From Sulfurisoma sp. (lineage in GTDB: Bacteria; Pseudomonadota; Gammaproteobacteria; Burkholderiales; Rhodocyclaceae): a stretch of 43,475 bases of DNA. The notes below the pieces were generated by a model. That model made no database searches and was not told the DNA's origin. It saw only the letters and a program-made list of their open reading frames with translations. Shown here in pieces: positions 30,790 through 43,455 of this stretch; within the stretch, counting starts at the first letter, position 1, and every line of letters starts with the position of its first letter. Made by a program: the position numbers and the translations under genes. The stretch lies in NCBI GenBank assembly GCA_030691075.1, contig JAUYFI010000125.1, forward strand, positions 1 through 43,475. Reading direction: 5' to 3'.

Positions 30790-32622
30790 ATGAGCCAGCC
30801 TGTCCCCGGCGCCAGCGCGCCCGATTGCGTCAAGCACGCCAAACTGAAAGCCTGGGTCGCCGAAGTCGCGGCATTGACCGAACCCGATCGCATCGTCTGG
30901 TGCGACGGTTCGCAGGAGGAATATGACCGGCTTTGCGCCGAGATGGTCGCGGCCGGCACCTTCGTCAAGCTGAATCAGGAAAAGCGGCCGAACTCCTACC
31001 TGGCCTGTTCCGATCCGTCGGACGTCGCCCGCGTCGAGGACCGCACCTACATCTGCTCGGCGAAGCAGGAAGATGCCGGCCCGACCAACAACTGGGAAGA
31101 CCCGGCGAAAATGAAGGAGATGCTCAAGGGGCTGTTCAAGGGCTGCATGAAAGGCCGGACTCTTTATGTGATTCCCTTCAGCATGGGGCCGCTGGGCTCG
31201 CCGATTGCCCAGATCGGCATCGAGATTTCCGACAGCGCCTACGTCGTGGTCAACATGCGCACCATGACGCGCATGGGCAAGGCCGTGTATGACGTGCTCG
31301 GCAGCGACGGCTTCTTCATCCCCTGCCTGCACTCGATCGGCGCGCCGCTGGCGGATGGCCAGCAGGACGTCAAGTGGCCGTGCAACCCGACCACCAAGTA
31401 CATCGTGCATTTCCCCGAGACGCGCGAGATATGGTCTTACGGCTCGGGCTACGGCGGCAACGCGCTGCTGGGCAAGAAATGTCTGGCGCTGCGCATCGCC
31501 TCGACCATGGCGCGCGACGAGGGCTGGCTGGCCGAGCACATGCTGATTCTCGGCGTCGAATCGCCCGCCGGCGAAAAGACCTACGTCGCCGCAGCCTTCC
31601 CCTCGGCCTGCGGCAAGACCAACTTCGCCATGCTGATCCCGCCGGAATCCTTCAACGGCTGGAAGATCTCCACCGTCGGCGACGACATCGCCTGGATCAA
31701 GCCGGGTCCCGACGGCCAGTTCTACGCCATCAACCCCGAGGCCGGCTTTTTTGGCGTCGCGCCGGGCACGTCCGAGAAGACCAACTTCAACGCGATGGCG
31801 ACGTTGAAGGCCAACATCATCTACACCAACGTCGCGCTGACCGACGACGGCGATGTCTGGTGGGAGGGCATGTCGAAGGAAGCCCCCGCGCACTGCATAG
31901 ACTGGCAGGGCAAGGACTGGACGCCGGCCGACGGCAAGGCCGGCCGCAAGGCGGCGCACGCGAATTCACGCTTTACCGCGCCCGCCAGCCAGTGCCCGTC
32001 GGTCGACCCGAACTGGGAAAGCCCGCAGGGCGTGCCGATCTCGGCTTTCATCTTCGGCGGCCGCCGCGCCACCACGGTGCCGCTGGTCTATGAAGCCTTC
32101 AACTGGAACTTCGGCGTGTACATGGCCTCGACACTCGGCTCCGAGACTACCGCTGCGGCTTTCGGCCAACAGGGCGTGGTCCGCCGCGACCCTTTCGCCA
32201 TGCTGCCCTTCTGCGGCTACCACATGGGCGACTACTTCAACCACTGGCTGAAGATGGGTCATGCCGTCGAACACACGCCGAAGATTTTCTGCGTCAACTG
32301 GTTCCGCATGAACGAGCAGGGTGAGTTCATGTGGCCGGGCTTCGGCGAAAACATGCGCGTGCTGAAGTGGATCGTCGATCGCGTGCGCGGCCGGGTGCCG
32401 GCGCGCGAGACCGTGCTGGGCTGGATGCCGCGCTTCGAGGACATCGACTGGAGCGGTCTGCCGATCACCCAGGCGGAGTTCGATCTGCTGACCCAATTCG
32501 ATGCCGCCGCCTGGAAGCAGGAACTGGCGCTGCACAAGGAGTGGTTCGACAAGATGGGCGAGAAATTGCCAAAGCAACTCGCCCTGAAGCGGGAACTGTT
32601 CGAACTGGCGTTCATAGACTGA
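30790..32622 (+). CDS. pckG: Phosphoenolpyruvate carboxykinase (GTP)
   Basis: The protein has 610 residues, typical of the GTP-dependent class. The hallmark motifs are present: the reactive-cysteine P-loop [10 protein letters not shown] (C274, K276), [13 protein letters not shown], and the C-terminal nucleotide-binding [20 protein letters not shown]. It converts oxaloacetate and GTP to PEP in gluconeogenesis. GGAG lies six bases before the ATG at 30790, so that start is preferred to the ATG at 30784. Its TGA lies at the start of a copy of the dispersed motif, and an aminotransferase gene follows 29 bp later. Confidence 0.96.
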   Translation: MSQPVPGASAPDCVKHAKLKAWVAEVAALTEPDRIVWCDGSQEEYDRLCAEMVAAGTFVKLNQEKRPNSYLACSDPSDVARVEDRTYICSAKQEDAGPTNNWEDPAKMKEMLKGLFKGCMKGRTLYVIPFSMGPLGSPIAQIGIEISDSAYVVVNMRTMTRMGKAVYDVLGSDGFFIPCLHSIGAPLADGQQDVKWPCNPTTKYIVHFPETREIWSYGSGYGGNALLGKKCLALRIASTMARDEGWLAEHMLILGVESPAGEKTYVAAAFPSACGKTNFAMLIPPESFNGWKISTVGDDIAWIKPGPDGQFYAINPEAGFFGVAPGTSEKTNFNAMATLKANIIYTNVALTDDGDVWWEGMSKEAPAHCIDWQGKDWTPADGKAGRKAAHANSRFTAPASQCPSVDPNWESPQGVPISAFIFGGRRATTVPLVYEAFNWNFGVYMASTLGSETTAAAFGQQGVVRRDPFAMLPFCGYHMGDYFNHWLKMGHAVEHTPKIFCVNWFRMNEQGEFMWPGFGENMRVLKWIVDRVRGRVPARETVLGWMPRFEDIDWSGLPITQAEFDLLTQFDAAAWKQELALHKEWFDKMGEKLPKQLALKRELFELAFID

Positions 32623-32637
32623 AAAGTCGGCGCTGGC
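32622..32637 (+). repeat. Dispersed 16-bp motif, copy 4 (pckG/aminotransferase junction)
   Basis: Exact copy. The first A is the last base of the pckG stop codon, and the motif fills more than half of the 29-bp spacer before the next start. Confidence 0.85.
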
Positions 32638-32651
32638 GGGACGGCGTAGGC

Positions 32652-33809
32652 ATGAGGATCGCCACGCGGATGGGGGATATCGCCCCCTTCCACGTCATGG
32701 AACTGATGGCGAAGGCGAAGGCGCTGGAAGCACGGGGGCGCAGCGTCATCCACATGGAAGTCGGCGAACCCGACTTTCCGACGCCGCAGCCGGTGATCGA
32801 GGCGGCGCAGCGCTTCATCGCCAGTGGGCAGGTGTTCTACACGCATGCGCTGGGCCTGCCGCAACTGCGCGAGGCCATCGCCGATTTCTACGCGACGCGC
32901 TACGGCGTGACGGTCGATGCGGGGCGCATTGTCGTCACCGCCGGCGCCTCCGGTGCGCTGCTGCTGACGCTGGGCGCACTGGTCAGCCCCGGCGACGAGT
33001 GGCTGCTGACCGATCCTGGCTACCCTTGCAACCGCCACTTCGTGCGCCTGCTGGAGGGCGTACCGCGTGCGATCCCCGTCGACGCGACCACGGATTTCCA
33101 GCCCACGGCGGAAAAAGTCGGCGCTGGCTGGACGGCGAGAACGAAAGGGTTGCTGGTCGCCTCGCCCAGCAACCCGACCGGCACACTGATCGACCCGGCA
33201 CATTTGGCCGAACTCTGGCGGACAGTCAATACGCGCGGCGGCACGCTGATCGTCGACGAGATCTACCACGGCCTGACCTACGGCACCGAGGCCCGAACAG
33301 CGCTGGAGATTTCCGACGACATCATCGTCATCAACAGCTTCTCGAAATACTTTGGCATGACCGGCTGGCGGCTCGGCTGGCTGGTGGTGCCGCCGAGCAG
33401 GGTGCGCGACATCGAAAAGCTGGCGCAGAATCTTTTCATCTCGCCGTCCGCTCCGGCGCAACACGCGGCGCTGGCGGCTTTTCAGCCCGAAACACTGGCG
33501 ATCCTTGAGTCCCGCCGCGACGAATTTCGCGCCCGTCGCGACCTACTACTGCCAGGATTGCGCGCGCTCGGCTTCCGCATCGGCGCCGAGCCGCGGGGCG
33601 CCTTTTATGTCTATGCCGGCATCGGCAATCTGGGAACGGACAGCTTCGCGCTGGCGGGACGACTCATCGAAGAGGCGGGAGTGGCCGCTACACCCGGCCT
33701 GGACTTTGGCGCCAATGCGCCCGAACGCCACATGCGTTTTGCTTACACCGTCGCTACCGACAAACTGGCCGAGGGCCTGGCGCGCATGGAGCGCCACTTC
33801 AAGGCTTAG
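32652..33809 (+). CDS. Class I/II pyridoxal-phosphate aminotransferase
   Basis: The protein has 385 residues of fold-type I. Motifs: MEVGEPDFPTP at the N-terminus, SPSNPTG (N174), VDEIYHG (D202), PLP lysine in NSFSKYFGMTGWRLG (K232), and the C-terminal Arg region HMRFAY. The family includes aspartate, alanine and aromatic aminotransferases; the substrate cannot be fixed. It follows pckG, so an aspartate or alanine role that feeds oxaloacetate or pyruvate is plausible. A copy of the dispersed motif encodes KVGAG at residues 155-159 without apparent change in length relative to the family. Its 3' end overlaps the convergent DUF302 gene by 11 bp. Confidence 0.9.
   Translation: MRIATRMGDIAPFHVMELMAKAKALEARGRSVIHMEVGEPDFPTPQPVIEAAQRFIASGQVFYTHALGLPQLREAIADFYATRYGVTVDAGRIVVTAGASGALLLTLGALVSPGDEWLLTDPGYPCNRHFVRLLEGVPRAIPVDATTDFQPTAEKVGAGWTARTKGLLVASPSNPTGTLIDPAHLAELWRTVNTRGGTLIVDEIYHGLTYGTEARTALEISDDIIVINSFSKYFGMTGWRLGWLVVPPSRVRDIEKLAQNLFISPSAPAQHAALAAFQPETLAILESRRDEFRARRDLLLPGLRALGFRIGAEPRGAFYVYAGIGNLGTDSFALAGRLIEEAGVAATPGLDFGANAPERHMRFAYTVATDKLAEGLARMERHFKA
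33113..33128 (+). repeat. Dispersed 16-bp motif, copy 5 (inside the aminotransferase)
   Basis: Exact copy, co-directional with the gene and read as EKVGAGW in a surface loop before the PSNPTG motif. Confidence 0.85.
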
Positions 33810-34239
33810 CGTCGGCGACGATGCCCTTGAGAAATTCCTCGACGGCGTTCAGCGTCGGCGGTGGCCGACGATAGGCCAGATGGACGACTCCCGGCTTGCC
33901 GGGCAGGGTATAGATAGCGATGACGAAGGGACAGAAGACGATATTGGCGGCATTGGCCTCCATCATCTGGCGCGACACGCGGGCGCTGCAGAACTCGAGC
34001 GACTCAGCCTGATCGAAGACACGCTTCGAAGCGCCGATATCCTTGCCGGTGCGATCGAGCATGGCGCCGATATGGCCAGTGTAGTTGATGACCAGTCCCT
34101 GGCCCTCGATCGCGGCGACCAGAGATTCGCGGACCTCATCGAAGCGCCCCTTGACGACCGTCACGACCGGATCGTCCGCCGCCTTGGCGGCCATGCTGGC
34201 GAGGCACAGGAACAACACTGCCAGCACTTGCCTCAGCAT
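33799..34239 (-). CDS. DUF302 periplasmic protein
   Basis: The protein has 146 residues. A signal peptide (1-21, ending AAKA) is followed by a DUF302-like domain with RFDEVRESLVAAIEGQGLVI at the start, then VFDQAESLEFCSARVSRQMM, FCPFVIAIYTLPG and VHLAYRRPP. Two Cys are in the mature part. Function unknown. The ATG at 34239 is preceded by GGGGGAG. It is convergent with the aminotransferase gene and the stop codons lie inside each other's reading frames. Confidence 0.87.
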   Translation of the reverse strand: MLRQVLAVLFLCLASMAAKAADDPVVTVVKGRFDEVRESLVAAIEGQGLVINYTGHIGAMLDRTGKDIGASKRVFDQAESLEFCSARVSRQMMEANAANIVFCPFVIAIYTLPGKPGVVHLAYRRPPPTLNAVEEFLKGIVADAKP

Positions 34240-34366
34240 CGATATTCTCCCCCGATACCCAATCAGCCCCCCACGCTCACTGCGTTCGCGGCCCCACCTC
34301 CCACACAGGAGGGATATGTATTTCGCGCCTCAACGTGGCCTCGGGCTATGGGGTAGTCCGGCGGCA

Positions 34367-34410
34367 CCAAAAAGAAAAGGATGGTGACTGTCGGTAACAG
34401 CCACCATCCT
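34367..34410 (-). terminator. Rho-independent terminator of the H1-like gene
   Basis: A 14-bp stem with one mismatch (34378-34391 with 34397-34410), a 5-base loop, and on the minus strand a T-rich tail (34377-34367). It lies 20 bp after the stop of the lysine-rich protein gene. Confidence 0.85.
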
Positions 34411-34430
34411 GAATGACCGAGTACTGTCGA

Positions 34431-34841
34431 TCAGGACGGCCGGGAACCCGTAGGGAAAGGCCAAGCCGCCGCCGGATTGAGCGATGACTTGAGACCGGGA
34501 GCGGCGGCAGTCGAAGGAGCCGGCGAAGGAGCAGCAGCAGGTTTCGCGGCAGCTTTTTTCGCGGCAGGCTTCTTCGCCGGAACCGCCTTCTTGGCGGCCG
34601 GCTTGGCAGCGGGCTTCTTCGCCGGGGCAGCCTTCTTCGCCGCCGGCTTCGCGACAGCCTTCTTCACCGCCGGCTTCTTGGCAGCCGCCTTCTTCGCCGG
34701 AGCCGCCTTCTTCGCCGCGGGCTTCGCGACAGCCTTCTTCACCGCCGGCTTCTTCGCCGGGGCAGCCTTTTTCGCAGCCGTCTTCTTCGCCGGGGCAGCC
34801 TTCTTCGCAGCCGGCTTCTTGGCTTTCTTCTCTTCAGCCAT
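34431..34841 (-). CDS. Histone H1-like lysine/alanine-rich protein
   Basis: The protein has 136 residues. Residues 1-100 are built of imperfect repeats of the type KKAAPAKKPA and KPAAKKA, composed nearly only of K, A, P and V. A short non-basic C-terminal tail follows (about 105-136). Such AlgP/HctB-like proteins bind DNA in Betaproteobacteria and Pseudomonads and may compact the nucleoid. A strong AAGGAGG lies before the ATG, and a terminator follows, so it is a monocistronic, highly expressed gene. The DNA repeats make it prone to length variation between strains. Confidence 0.9.
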   Translation of the reverse strand: MAEEKKAKKPAAKKAAPAKKTAAKKAAPAKKPAVKKAVAKPAAKKAAPAKKAAAKKPAVKKAVAKPAAKKAAPAKKPAAKPAAKKAVPAKKPAAKKAAAKPAAAPSPAPSTAAAPGLKSSLNPAAAWPFPTGSRPS

Positions 34842-34910
34842 GTTGAACCTCCTTCACAAATTAACAGGAAAGAACCACCAGTTACTGCAACCCGTCTGGG
34901 CTAGCACGGA

Positions 34911-35201
34911 TTATTCAATGCCTTCAAGCAATTGAAAGCGATGAATTCCTTGCGTTTCTCCGCCTATATTGCCCCGGAAAAACGCTGGCCGAGTTGCCGG
35001 GCCCCAGTGCTGCCCCGACATACTGCTGATGTGCATGGACAAGCCACCCCACACCGCACGCGCGATCACGACATGCCGGGGAAGCCGAAGATTCTGGAGC
35101 GAAGAGAGGGGAGACGGTAAAGCGGGGAAGCGAAGGAACGGGCGATGCGCGCGAAGGATCGGAGGTAAGGACTGCAAGCTGTGCTCGCCATCGATCTGCA
35201 T
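34911..35201 (-). CDS. Hypothetical small protein in a long gap (doubtful)
   Basis: An open frame of 96 codons starts at an ATG (35201) preceded by AGGAA six bases upstream. The peptide is proline- and arginine-rich, has no signal peptide, no membrane segment and no family I know. The plus strand of about 35070-35170 is strongly purine-rich, so the minus strand is pyrimidine-rich and the frame is dominated by Leu, Pro, Ser and Arg codons. This looks more like composition than selection. The region 34842-35397 otherwise shows only the H1-like gene promoter and a palindrome. It might be noncoding RNA or an unknown gene. Confidence 0.3.
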   Translation of the reverse strand: MQIDGEHSLQSLPPILRAHRPFLRFPALPSPLSSLQNLRLPRHVVIARAVWGGLSMHISSMSGQHWGPATRPAFFRGNIGGETQGIHRFQLLEGIE

Positions 35202-35263
35202 CAACGTTTCCTGTTCCTTTTCATGACGGATTCGTGTGCTGCCAGTGCTTCGATTTTGCGTCG

Positions 35264-35283
35264 ACCTACTAGATATAGTAGGT
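35264..35283. promoter_or_regulatory. Perfect 8-bp inverted repeat in the gap downstream of ampD
   Basis: ACCTACTAGATATAGTAGGT has perfect 8-bp arms and a 4-bp centre. It lies about 60 bp before the small hypothetical frame on the minus strand and about 115 bp after ampD. It could be an operator or a short hairpin. Confidence 0.4.
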
Positions 35284-35397
35284 GACCCGTGAATTTCGAC
35301 TAATTGTAGTGGTGGCATTTTTCGGCTGCAAGATTTTTTTGAACATAATCGATGCGCCTCTTCATTCGCGTTGCATGAATGCCACGCTGACGGTGAT

Positions 35398-35950
35398 TCA
35401 ATCGTCGGCCAACACGGCGAAACGACGCCAATCGAAACAAGGCCCCGGATCGGTCTTGCGGCCGGGCGCGATGTCAGCATGGCCGACCACGGCTTCGATC
35501 GGATAGTAGCCGCGCAGTACGCGCACCAGCTTGCCGAGACGCTCGTACTGAACGTCGGTGAAGGCTTGGTCGTCATCCCCCTCGAGTTCGATGCCGATCG
35601 TGAAGTCGTTGCAATACTCGCGGCCACGCCAGCAGGAAACGCCGGCGTGCCACGCCCGCTTCGACGTTGCGACGAACTGAACCAGTTCGCCATCACGGCG
35701 GACCAGAAAATGCGCGGAGACGCGCAAGGCGTGCGCTTCGCGAAAGTAGGGATGCCCCGCCGGGTCGAGGCGGTTGGTGAAGAGCTGCTCGATTGCCTCG
35801 CCACCGAACTGCCCCGGGGGCAAGCTTATCGAGTGGACGACAATCAGGCGAACAGCCTCGCCGGGCGGACGTTCGTCCTGGTTGGGCGAGACCACCCGAC
35901 GCGCGCCCGCGCGCCCGTCCCCGTCTCCGGCGTCGGCGTCGAAGACAGGA

Positions 35951-35958
<8 letters not shown>
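35398..35958 (-). CDS. ampD: N-acetyl-anhydromuramyl-L-alanine amidase
   Basis: The protein has 186 residues and no signal peptide, so it is cytoplasmic. The amidase_2 zinc ligands are visible: His in LIVVHSISLP near residue 42, and His/Asp in GHADIAPGRKTDPGPCFDW near the C-terminus; WHAGVSCWRG carries another conserved His. It cleaves anhydro-muropeptides in cell-wall recycling and affects beta-lactamase induction in bacteria that have AmpR. Its ATG overlaps the pilR stop by 8 bp, so it is translated from the pilSR mRNA. Confidence 0.93.
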
Positions 35959-37312
<1,354 letters not shown>

Positions 37313-38902
37313 GCCTCTGTACTGAATGTGATTCGAAAATGAGCCCCCGGATGATCGTCGAGCAGATCCAGCTGGGCGCCGTTTGCCTCGCACAATTCGC
37401 GGGCGATATACAAACCCAGCCCCGTACCGCTGCCATGGGTCGTGAAGAAGGGTTCGAATACCTGCCCTCTATGTTCAGCCGCTATGCCGGGGCCGTCGTC
37501 AATGATATGCAATTCGACGGGCTTTGCGGTATCTCTCGATGGGATTTCAAGGCGAATCGCGCCGTCAGCCGGCGAGGCATGACGCATGGCATTGATCAGC
37601 AGGTTCCAGAGTACACGGTGTAGATGGGCTCGATCGAAACATATTTCGACGGCCCCGGGAGTCGACAAGGCGATGCGGCGCCTGGCCGCCAGATCGGATA
37701 CGGCATGTTCGTCGATGAAGGCGGACAGGAAATCATCCAATGAGAAGTGCTCGGGCTGGGCGCGGTCGCGACGCCCGAGTTCCATAACCTCCGCCACCAT
37801 GCGATTGAGGCGCTGCGTATTGTCGCCGATGATCCGCGCCAGGCGTCGCTCGGTATCGTTCTGGGTATCCTCCGCCAGCAGTTCGGCGGCATGACTGATC
37901 GAGGAGAGGGGATTGCGGATCTCGTGCGCCATGTTCGCCGTCAGGCGTCCGAGAGCAGCAAGTTTCAACTGGCGAGCCCGCGCCTCGACCCGCCCCATGT
38001 CCTCCAGATAAATCAGGGTGAATCCACCGGCGCCAGAAGCTCGACAACGGGCCCGAACCAAGCGGCCGCTCTGCGGCGAACGCAGATTGGTTTCGGGCCT
38101 GCGAGAACCGGCGCGCCAGGCGCCAAAGTACTCGGCCAACTGCGGTGACAACGTCGCCAGATAGCGGTCTTTCCCGTCACCGGCATCGAGCAACGCAACC
38201 GCTTGCGGGTTGTGTTGGCGGATTTTGCCAGCGGCATCCACCACCAGCACGCCGTCCTGCATGTCGCGGATCACCGCCTCGCTGATGCGTAGTTGATTCG
38301 CCAGTTCGACCCCACGCTGCTTGGCCAAGGCCTCTTGGGCGATGATCCCTCGCCCCAGCAGGCGCGCGGAAATTGCCGTGGCAAAAAATCCTATGCTGGT
38401 CAGGCCAACGCGAAAGAAGGCGCTGGCATCGCCATCGAGGCTCAATACCCGGTACGCTTGCTCGAAGAGCACGGCCACCGTGGCAAGCGACGCATGGAAC
38501 AATGTCATGCGCCCTTGGCCGACCAGACCGGCGCCGGCCAGAACAACAAAGATCATCACCGAAACGCCGCTCTGACTGCCGCCACTCGCATGCATCATGA
38601 GGGTCAATGCCACGACGTCGGCGGCCACCTGCACCGAGAGCTGCGTATTGAAAGCCCGCCTGAAACGCAGCGCGGCCAGCCAGAACAAGCCGGCAGCGAC
38701 AAGATAAGCAATGCTTACCCACTGGAAAAGACGGGGATTCTGCACGCCGATGTTCAGGGCGCCTCCACCCAGTGTTATGGCCGTCAGGAAGAACGTCGCG
38801 ACTAGAAGTCTGTAGAAGGCGAAATACTGGACTGGGCGCCAGTAGGTATCGATCGCCACTTCGGCGTCACCCCTCGCGGAATCACGCAGTGATCGAATCA
38901 GG

Positions 38903-39124
38903 CTAGCCAAGCTGTCTGTGCTCCTCGCAGCAGTAGCTTCGCCCCTCGGCCTTTACGGCCTCGCTGTTTGGCACGTGCACCCCGCAATAAGCGCAAGCGA
39001 CGAAGGCCTCGGGCAACTTGGTGCGCCCGTGTGCGTCAGGCGCAGACGAGCCTCGACCCCTTTTCGCTCGTACAAGAACGTAAAGTCCAATAATCACCAA
39101 GAGGAGAAAAATGATCTTGCTCAC
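38903..39124 (-). CDS. PP0621 family protein
   Basis: The protein has 73 residues. One N-terminal transmembrane helix (4-19), then a short basic linker and a small zinc-ribbon-like part with CAYCGVHVPNSEA and SYCCEEH, which is the PP0621 pattern. Function unknown; the gene precedes pilS in many Betaproteobacteria and Pseudomonads. The start is GTG at 39124, the only start that keeps the helix. No clear Shine-Dalgarno sequence is seen. The stop overlaps pilS. Confidence 0.85.
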   Translation of the reverse strand: MSKIIFLLLVIIGLYVLVRAKRGRGSSAPDAHGRTKLPEAFVACAYCGVHVPNSEAVKAEGRSYCCEEHRQLG

Positions 39125-39205
39125 GGCTGCGGAAGTCGCTGAGAGGGCGAAGCTTACCGCGCCGCCGGTTCGGCGGGGAACCCGCGAACAACAGTGATCA
39201 GAAAT

Positions 39206-39282
<77 letters not shown>

Positions 39283-39355
39283 ATTGCCTTGTCGCGACGA
39301 TGCCTTGGCGCTTGAGACCTGATGCAGATTGCTGAAATTCTCGCGAAGGCGGAGC

Positions 39356-40324
39356 TCAGAACCGTCGCGCAACCGCAAAGTTCGCTAATTCTAGCAGACT
39401 GTCTTTGAAAATTGAAGGCTGTAGCGACAAGAGGGCATCGGTCGCCAGTTGAACTTCCGACCGAGCGTTAGCACGGGCGGCGTCGAGAGCTCCGCTCGTT
39501 CTGACGGCAGCAAGCACCTTCGGAAAATCATCGCGGCCACCGGATTCGATGGCGCGCCTGACGCAAGCACCCTGCTCGGTCGTGCCACTGCGCATGACGT
39601 GGATCAGCGGAAGAGTCGCCTTGCCTTCGGCCAGGTCGTCCCCCAGATGCTTGCCCGTCTCGGCTTCGTCACCGGAATAATCCAGCACATCGTCGATCAG
39701 CTGAAACGCGGTGCCCAGATGCATGCCGTATCGCGCCAAGCCCTCTTCGACCTCGCCATCGGCGCCGCCAAGCACACCGCCGAGACGGGTCGCTGCCTCA
39801 AAGAGTTTTGCGGTCTTGAAGCGAATCACTTGCAGGTAGCTCGGAATGTCGATATCGGCGTTATGGCAGTTCATCAACTGCAGCACCTCGCCCTCGGCGA
39901 TGATGTTGGTGGCGTCGGCGAGGATTTCCATCACTCGCATGCTGCCCACCGACACCATCATCTGGAAGGCTCGCGAGTAGAGAAAATCGCCAACCAGCAC
40001 GCTAGCGGCATTGCCAAAGAGCGCGTTGGCTGTATCGCGGCCGCGCCGCAGGTCGGACTCATCGACGACATCGTCGTGCAATAGGGTGGCGGTGTGGATG
40101 AACTCGACCACCGCGGCCAGTTCGTGGTGATGGGTGCCCCGATAGCCGACGGCCCCTGCCGCCAGCAACAGCAGGGCGGGGCGCAGTCGCTTGCCTCCGG
40201 CGGCGATGATGTACTCGGCCACCTGGCGAACCAGAACCACCTCGGAATGCAAACGCGAACGAATGACCGCATCGACAGCTTTCATATCGTCGACGATCAG
40301 GGAATAGCTGGGGGTGGGGGTCAC
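39356..40324 (-). CDS. ispB: Polyprenyl (octaprenyl) diphosphate synthase
   Basis: The protein has 322 residues. First Asp-rich motif LLHDDVVDESDLRRG (D84, D85, D88), second Asp-rich motif FQLIDDVLDYSGD near residue 210, and the conserved GGKRLRP near residue 43. It makes the ubiquinone side chain. The small residues before the first Asp motif allow long chains, so octaprenyl is the usual product in Betaproteobacteria. The start is GTG at 40324; an ATG at 40285 would drop 13 residues. The gene is divergent from rplU, a conserved arrangement. Confidence 0.94.
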   Translation of the reverse strand: MTPTPSYSLIVDDMKAVDAVIRSRLHSEVVLVRQVAEYIIAAGGKRLRPALLLLAAGAVGYRGTHHHELAAVVEFIHTATLLHDDVVDESDLRRGRDTANALFGNAASVLVGDFLYSRAFQMMVSVGSMRVMEILADATNIIAEGEVLQLMNCHNADIDIPSYLQVIRFKTAKLFEAATRLGGVLGGADGEVEEGLARYGMHLGTAFQLIDDVLDYSGDEAETGKHLGDDLAEGKATLPLIHVMRSGTTEQGACVRRAIESGGRDDFPKVLAAVRTSGALDAARANARSEVQLATDALLSLQPSIFKDSLLELANFAVARRF

Positions 40325-40427
40325 GGCCTGGCCCGGAAAAAGCGGCGCATGCTATTGGCTGCGCGGGCATCCGTCAAGCGACGAATGGACAGGCGAGAGC
40401 GAGCCGGCAGGGTCACGATAAAGCTCT

Positions 40428-40455
40428 TTGACAGACATGCTTAAACGAATATAAT
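40428..40455 (+). promoter_or_regulatory. Consensus sigma70 promoter of rplU-rpmA
   Basis: TTGACA (40428-40433) and TATAAT (40450-40455), both perfect, with a 16-bp spacer. Transcription should begin near 40462, about 30 bases before the rplU start. This is the clearest promoter in the window. Confidence 0.9.
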
Positions 40456-40491
40456 GCGTGGTTTTCCGAAACAAGTCTAGCGGAGTCCATC

Positions 40492-40803
40492 ATGTATGCG
40501 GTCATAAAAACCGGCGGCAAGCAATATCGCGTTGTTGCCGGCGAAAAAATCAAAGTAGAACAGATACCGGCAGAAGTGGGCGCTGAAATCACCCTCGATC
40601 AGATACTGATGATCGGCGAAGGCGAGTCGGTCAAGGTTGGCGCACCGATGGTCGCTGGCGCCAAGATCACGGCCCGGGTGATAGCGCACGGCCGGCATCC
40701 CAAGGTAAGCATTTTCAAGATGCGTAGGCGCAAGCACTACCAGAAGCATCAAGGTCATCGCCAGAACTATACCGAGCTTGAGATCGGTAGCATCTCGGCC
40801 TAA
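40492..40803 (+). CDS. rplU: 50S ribosomal protein L21
   Basis: The protein has 103 residues. The opening [20 protein letters not shown] and the C-terminal [20 protein letters not shown] are L21 signatures. It binds 23S rRNA in the large subunit. GGAG lies 7 bases before the ATG. It is followed by rpmA after 15 bp, as in most bacteria, and driven by a consensus promoter. Confidence 0.98.
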   Translation: MYAVIKTGGKQYRVVAGEKIKVEQIPAEVGAEITLDQILMIGEGESVKVGAPMVAGAKITARVIAHGRHPKVSIFKMRRRKHYQKHQGHRQNYTELEIGSISA

Positions 40804-40818
40804 TCAGGAGTCTTCATC

Positions 40819-41082
40819 ATGGCACACAAGAAAGCTGGCGGCAGTTCACGCAACGGTCGCGATTCGGAAGCCAAACGACTGGGCGTCAAGCGCTACGGCG
40901 GGCAACTTGTTCCGGCCGGCAGCATCATCGTGCGGCAGCGCGGTACCCGCTTCCACGCCGGCGAAAATGTCGGCATGGGCAAGGATCACACACTGTTCGC
41001 GAAAGTGACCGGCACGATCGAGTTCTCGATCAAGGGCGCCGAAAAGCGGAAGATGGTGCGCGTCGTTCCGGCCACTGCCTGA
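40819..41082 (+). CDS. rpmA: 50S ribosomal protein L27
   Basis: The protein has 87 residues. [20 protein letters not shown] is the L27 start whose N-terminus reaches the peptidyl-transferase centre; [14 protein letters not shown] is conserved. The RBS CAGGAG precedes the ATG. A terminator-like hairpin follows 17 bp after the stop. Confidence 0.98.
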   Translation: MAHKKAGGSSRNGRDSEAKRLGVKRYGGQLVPAGSIIVRQRGTRFHAGENVGMGKDHTLFAKVTGTIEFSIKGAEKRKMVRVVPATA

Positions 41083-41099
41083 ACGTCCAGCCATCTGCC

Positions 41100-43273
<2,174 letters not shown>

Positions 43274-43290
43274 TTCTTTGGCTGCTCAGC

Positions 43291-43327
43291 GACAACGCCC
43301 CGGCTGCATGGCAGCCGGGGCGTTGTC
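43291..43327. terminator. Long hairpin between proB and the rRNA operon
   Basis: A perfect 17-bp stem with a 3-base loop (arms 43291-43307 and 43311-43327). It lies between convergent transcripts, 18 bp after proB and 12 bp after the 5S 3' end, so it probably works in both directions. Neither side has a strong T-tract, which is unusual for a Rho-independent site. Confidence 0.7.
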
Positions 43328-43338
43328 TTGTGTAGGGT

Positions 43339-43455
43339 AGTCTGGTGCTGACCTACTTTCGCCGGAGGTTAACCGACTATCATTGGCGCGGAGGTGTTTC
43401 ACGGTCCTGTTCGGGAAGGGAAGGGGTGGTTCCGCCTCGCTATGGGCACCAGACT
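43339..43455 (-). rRNA. rrf: 5S ribosomal RNA
   Basis: About 117 nt on the minus strand. The ends pair (AGTCTGGTGC with GCACCAGACT), and the conserved CCCGAACAGGACCGTGAAAC and GATAGT segments are in place, as in betaproteobacterial 5S rRNA. The 23S gene should lie to the right, off the window. Confidence 0.95.
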
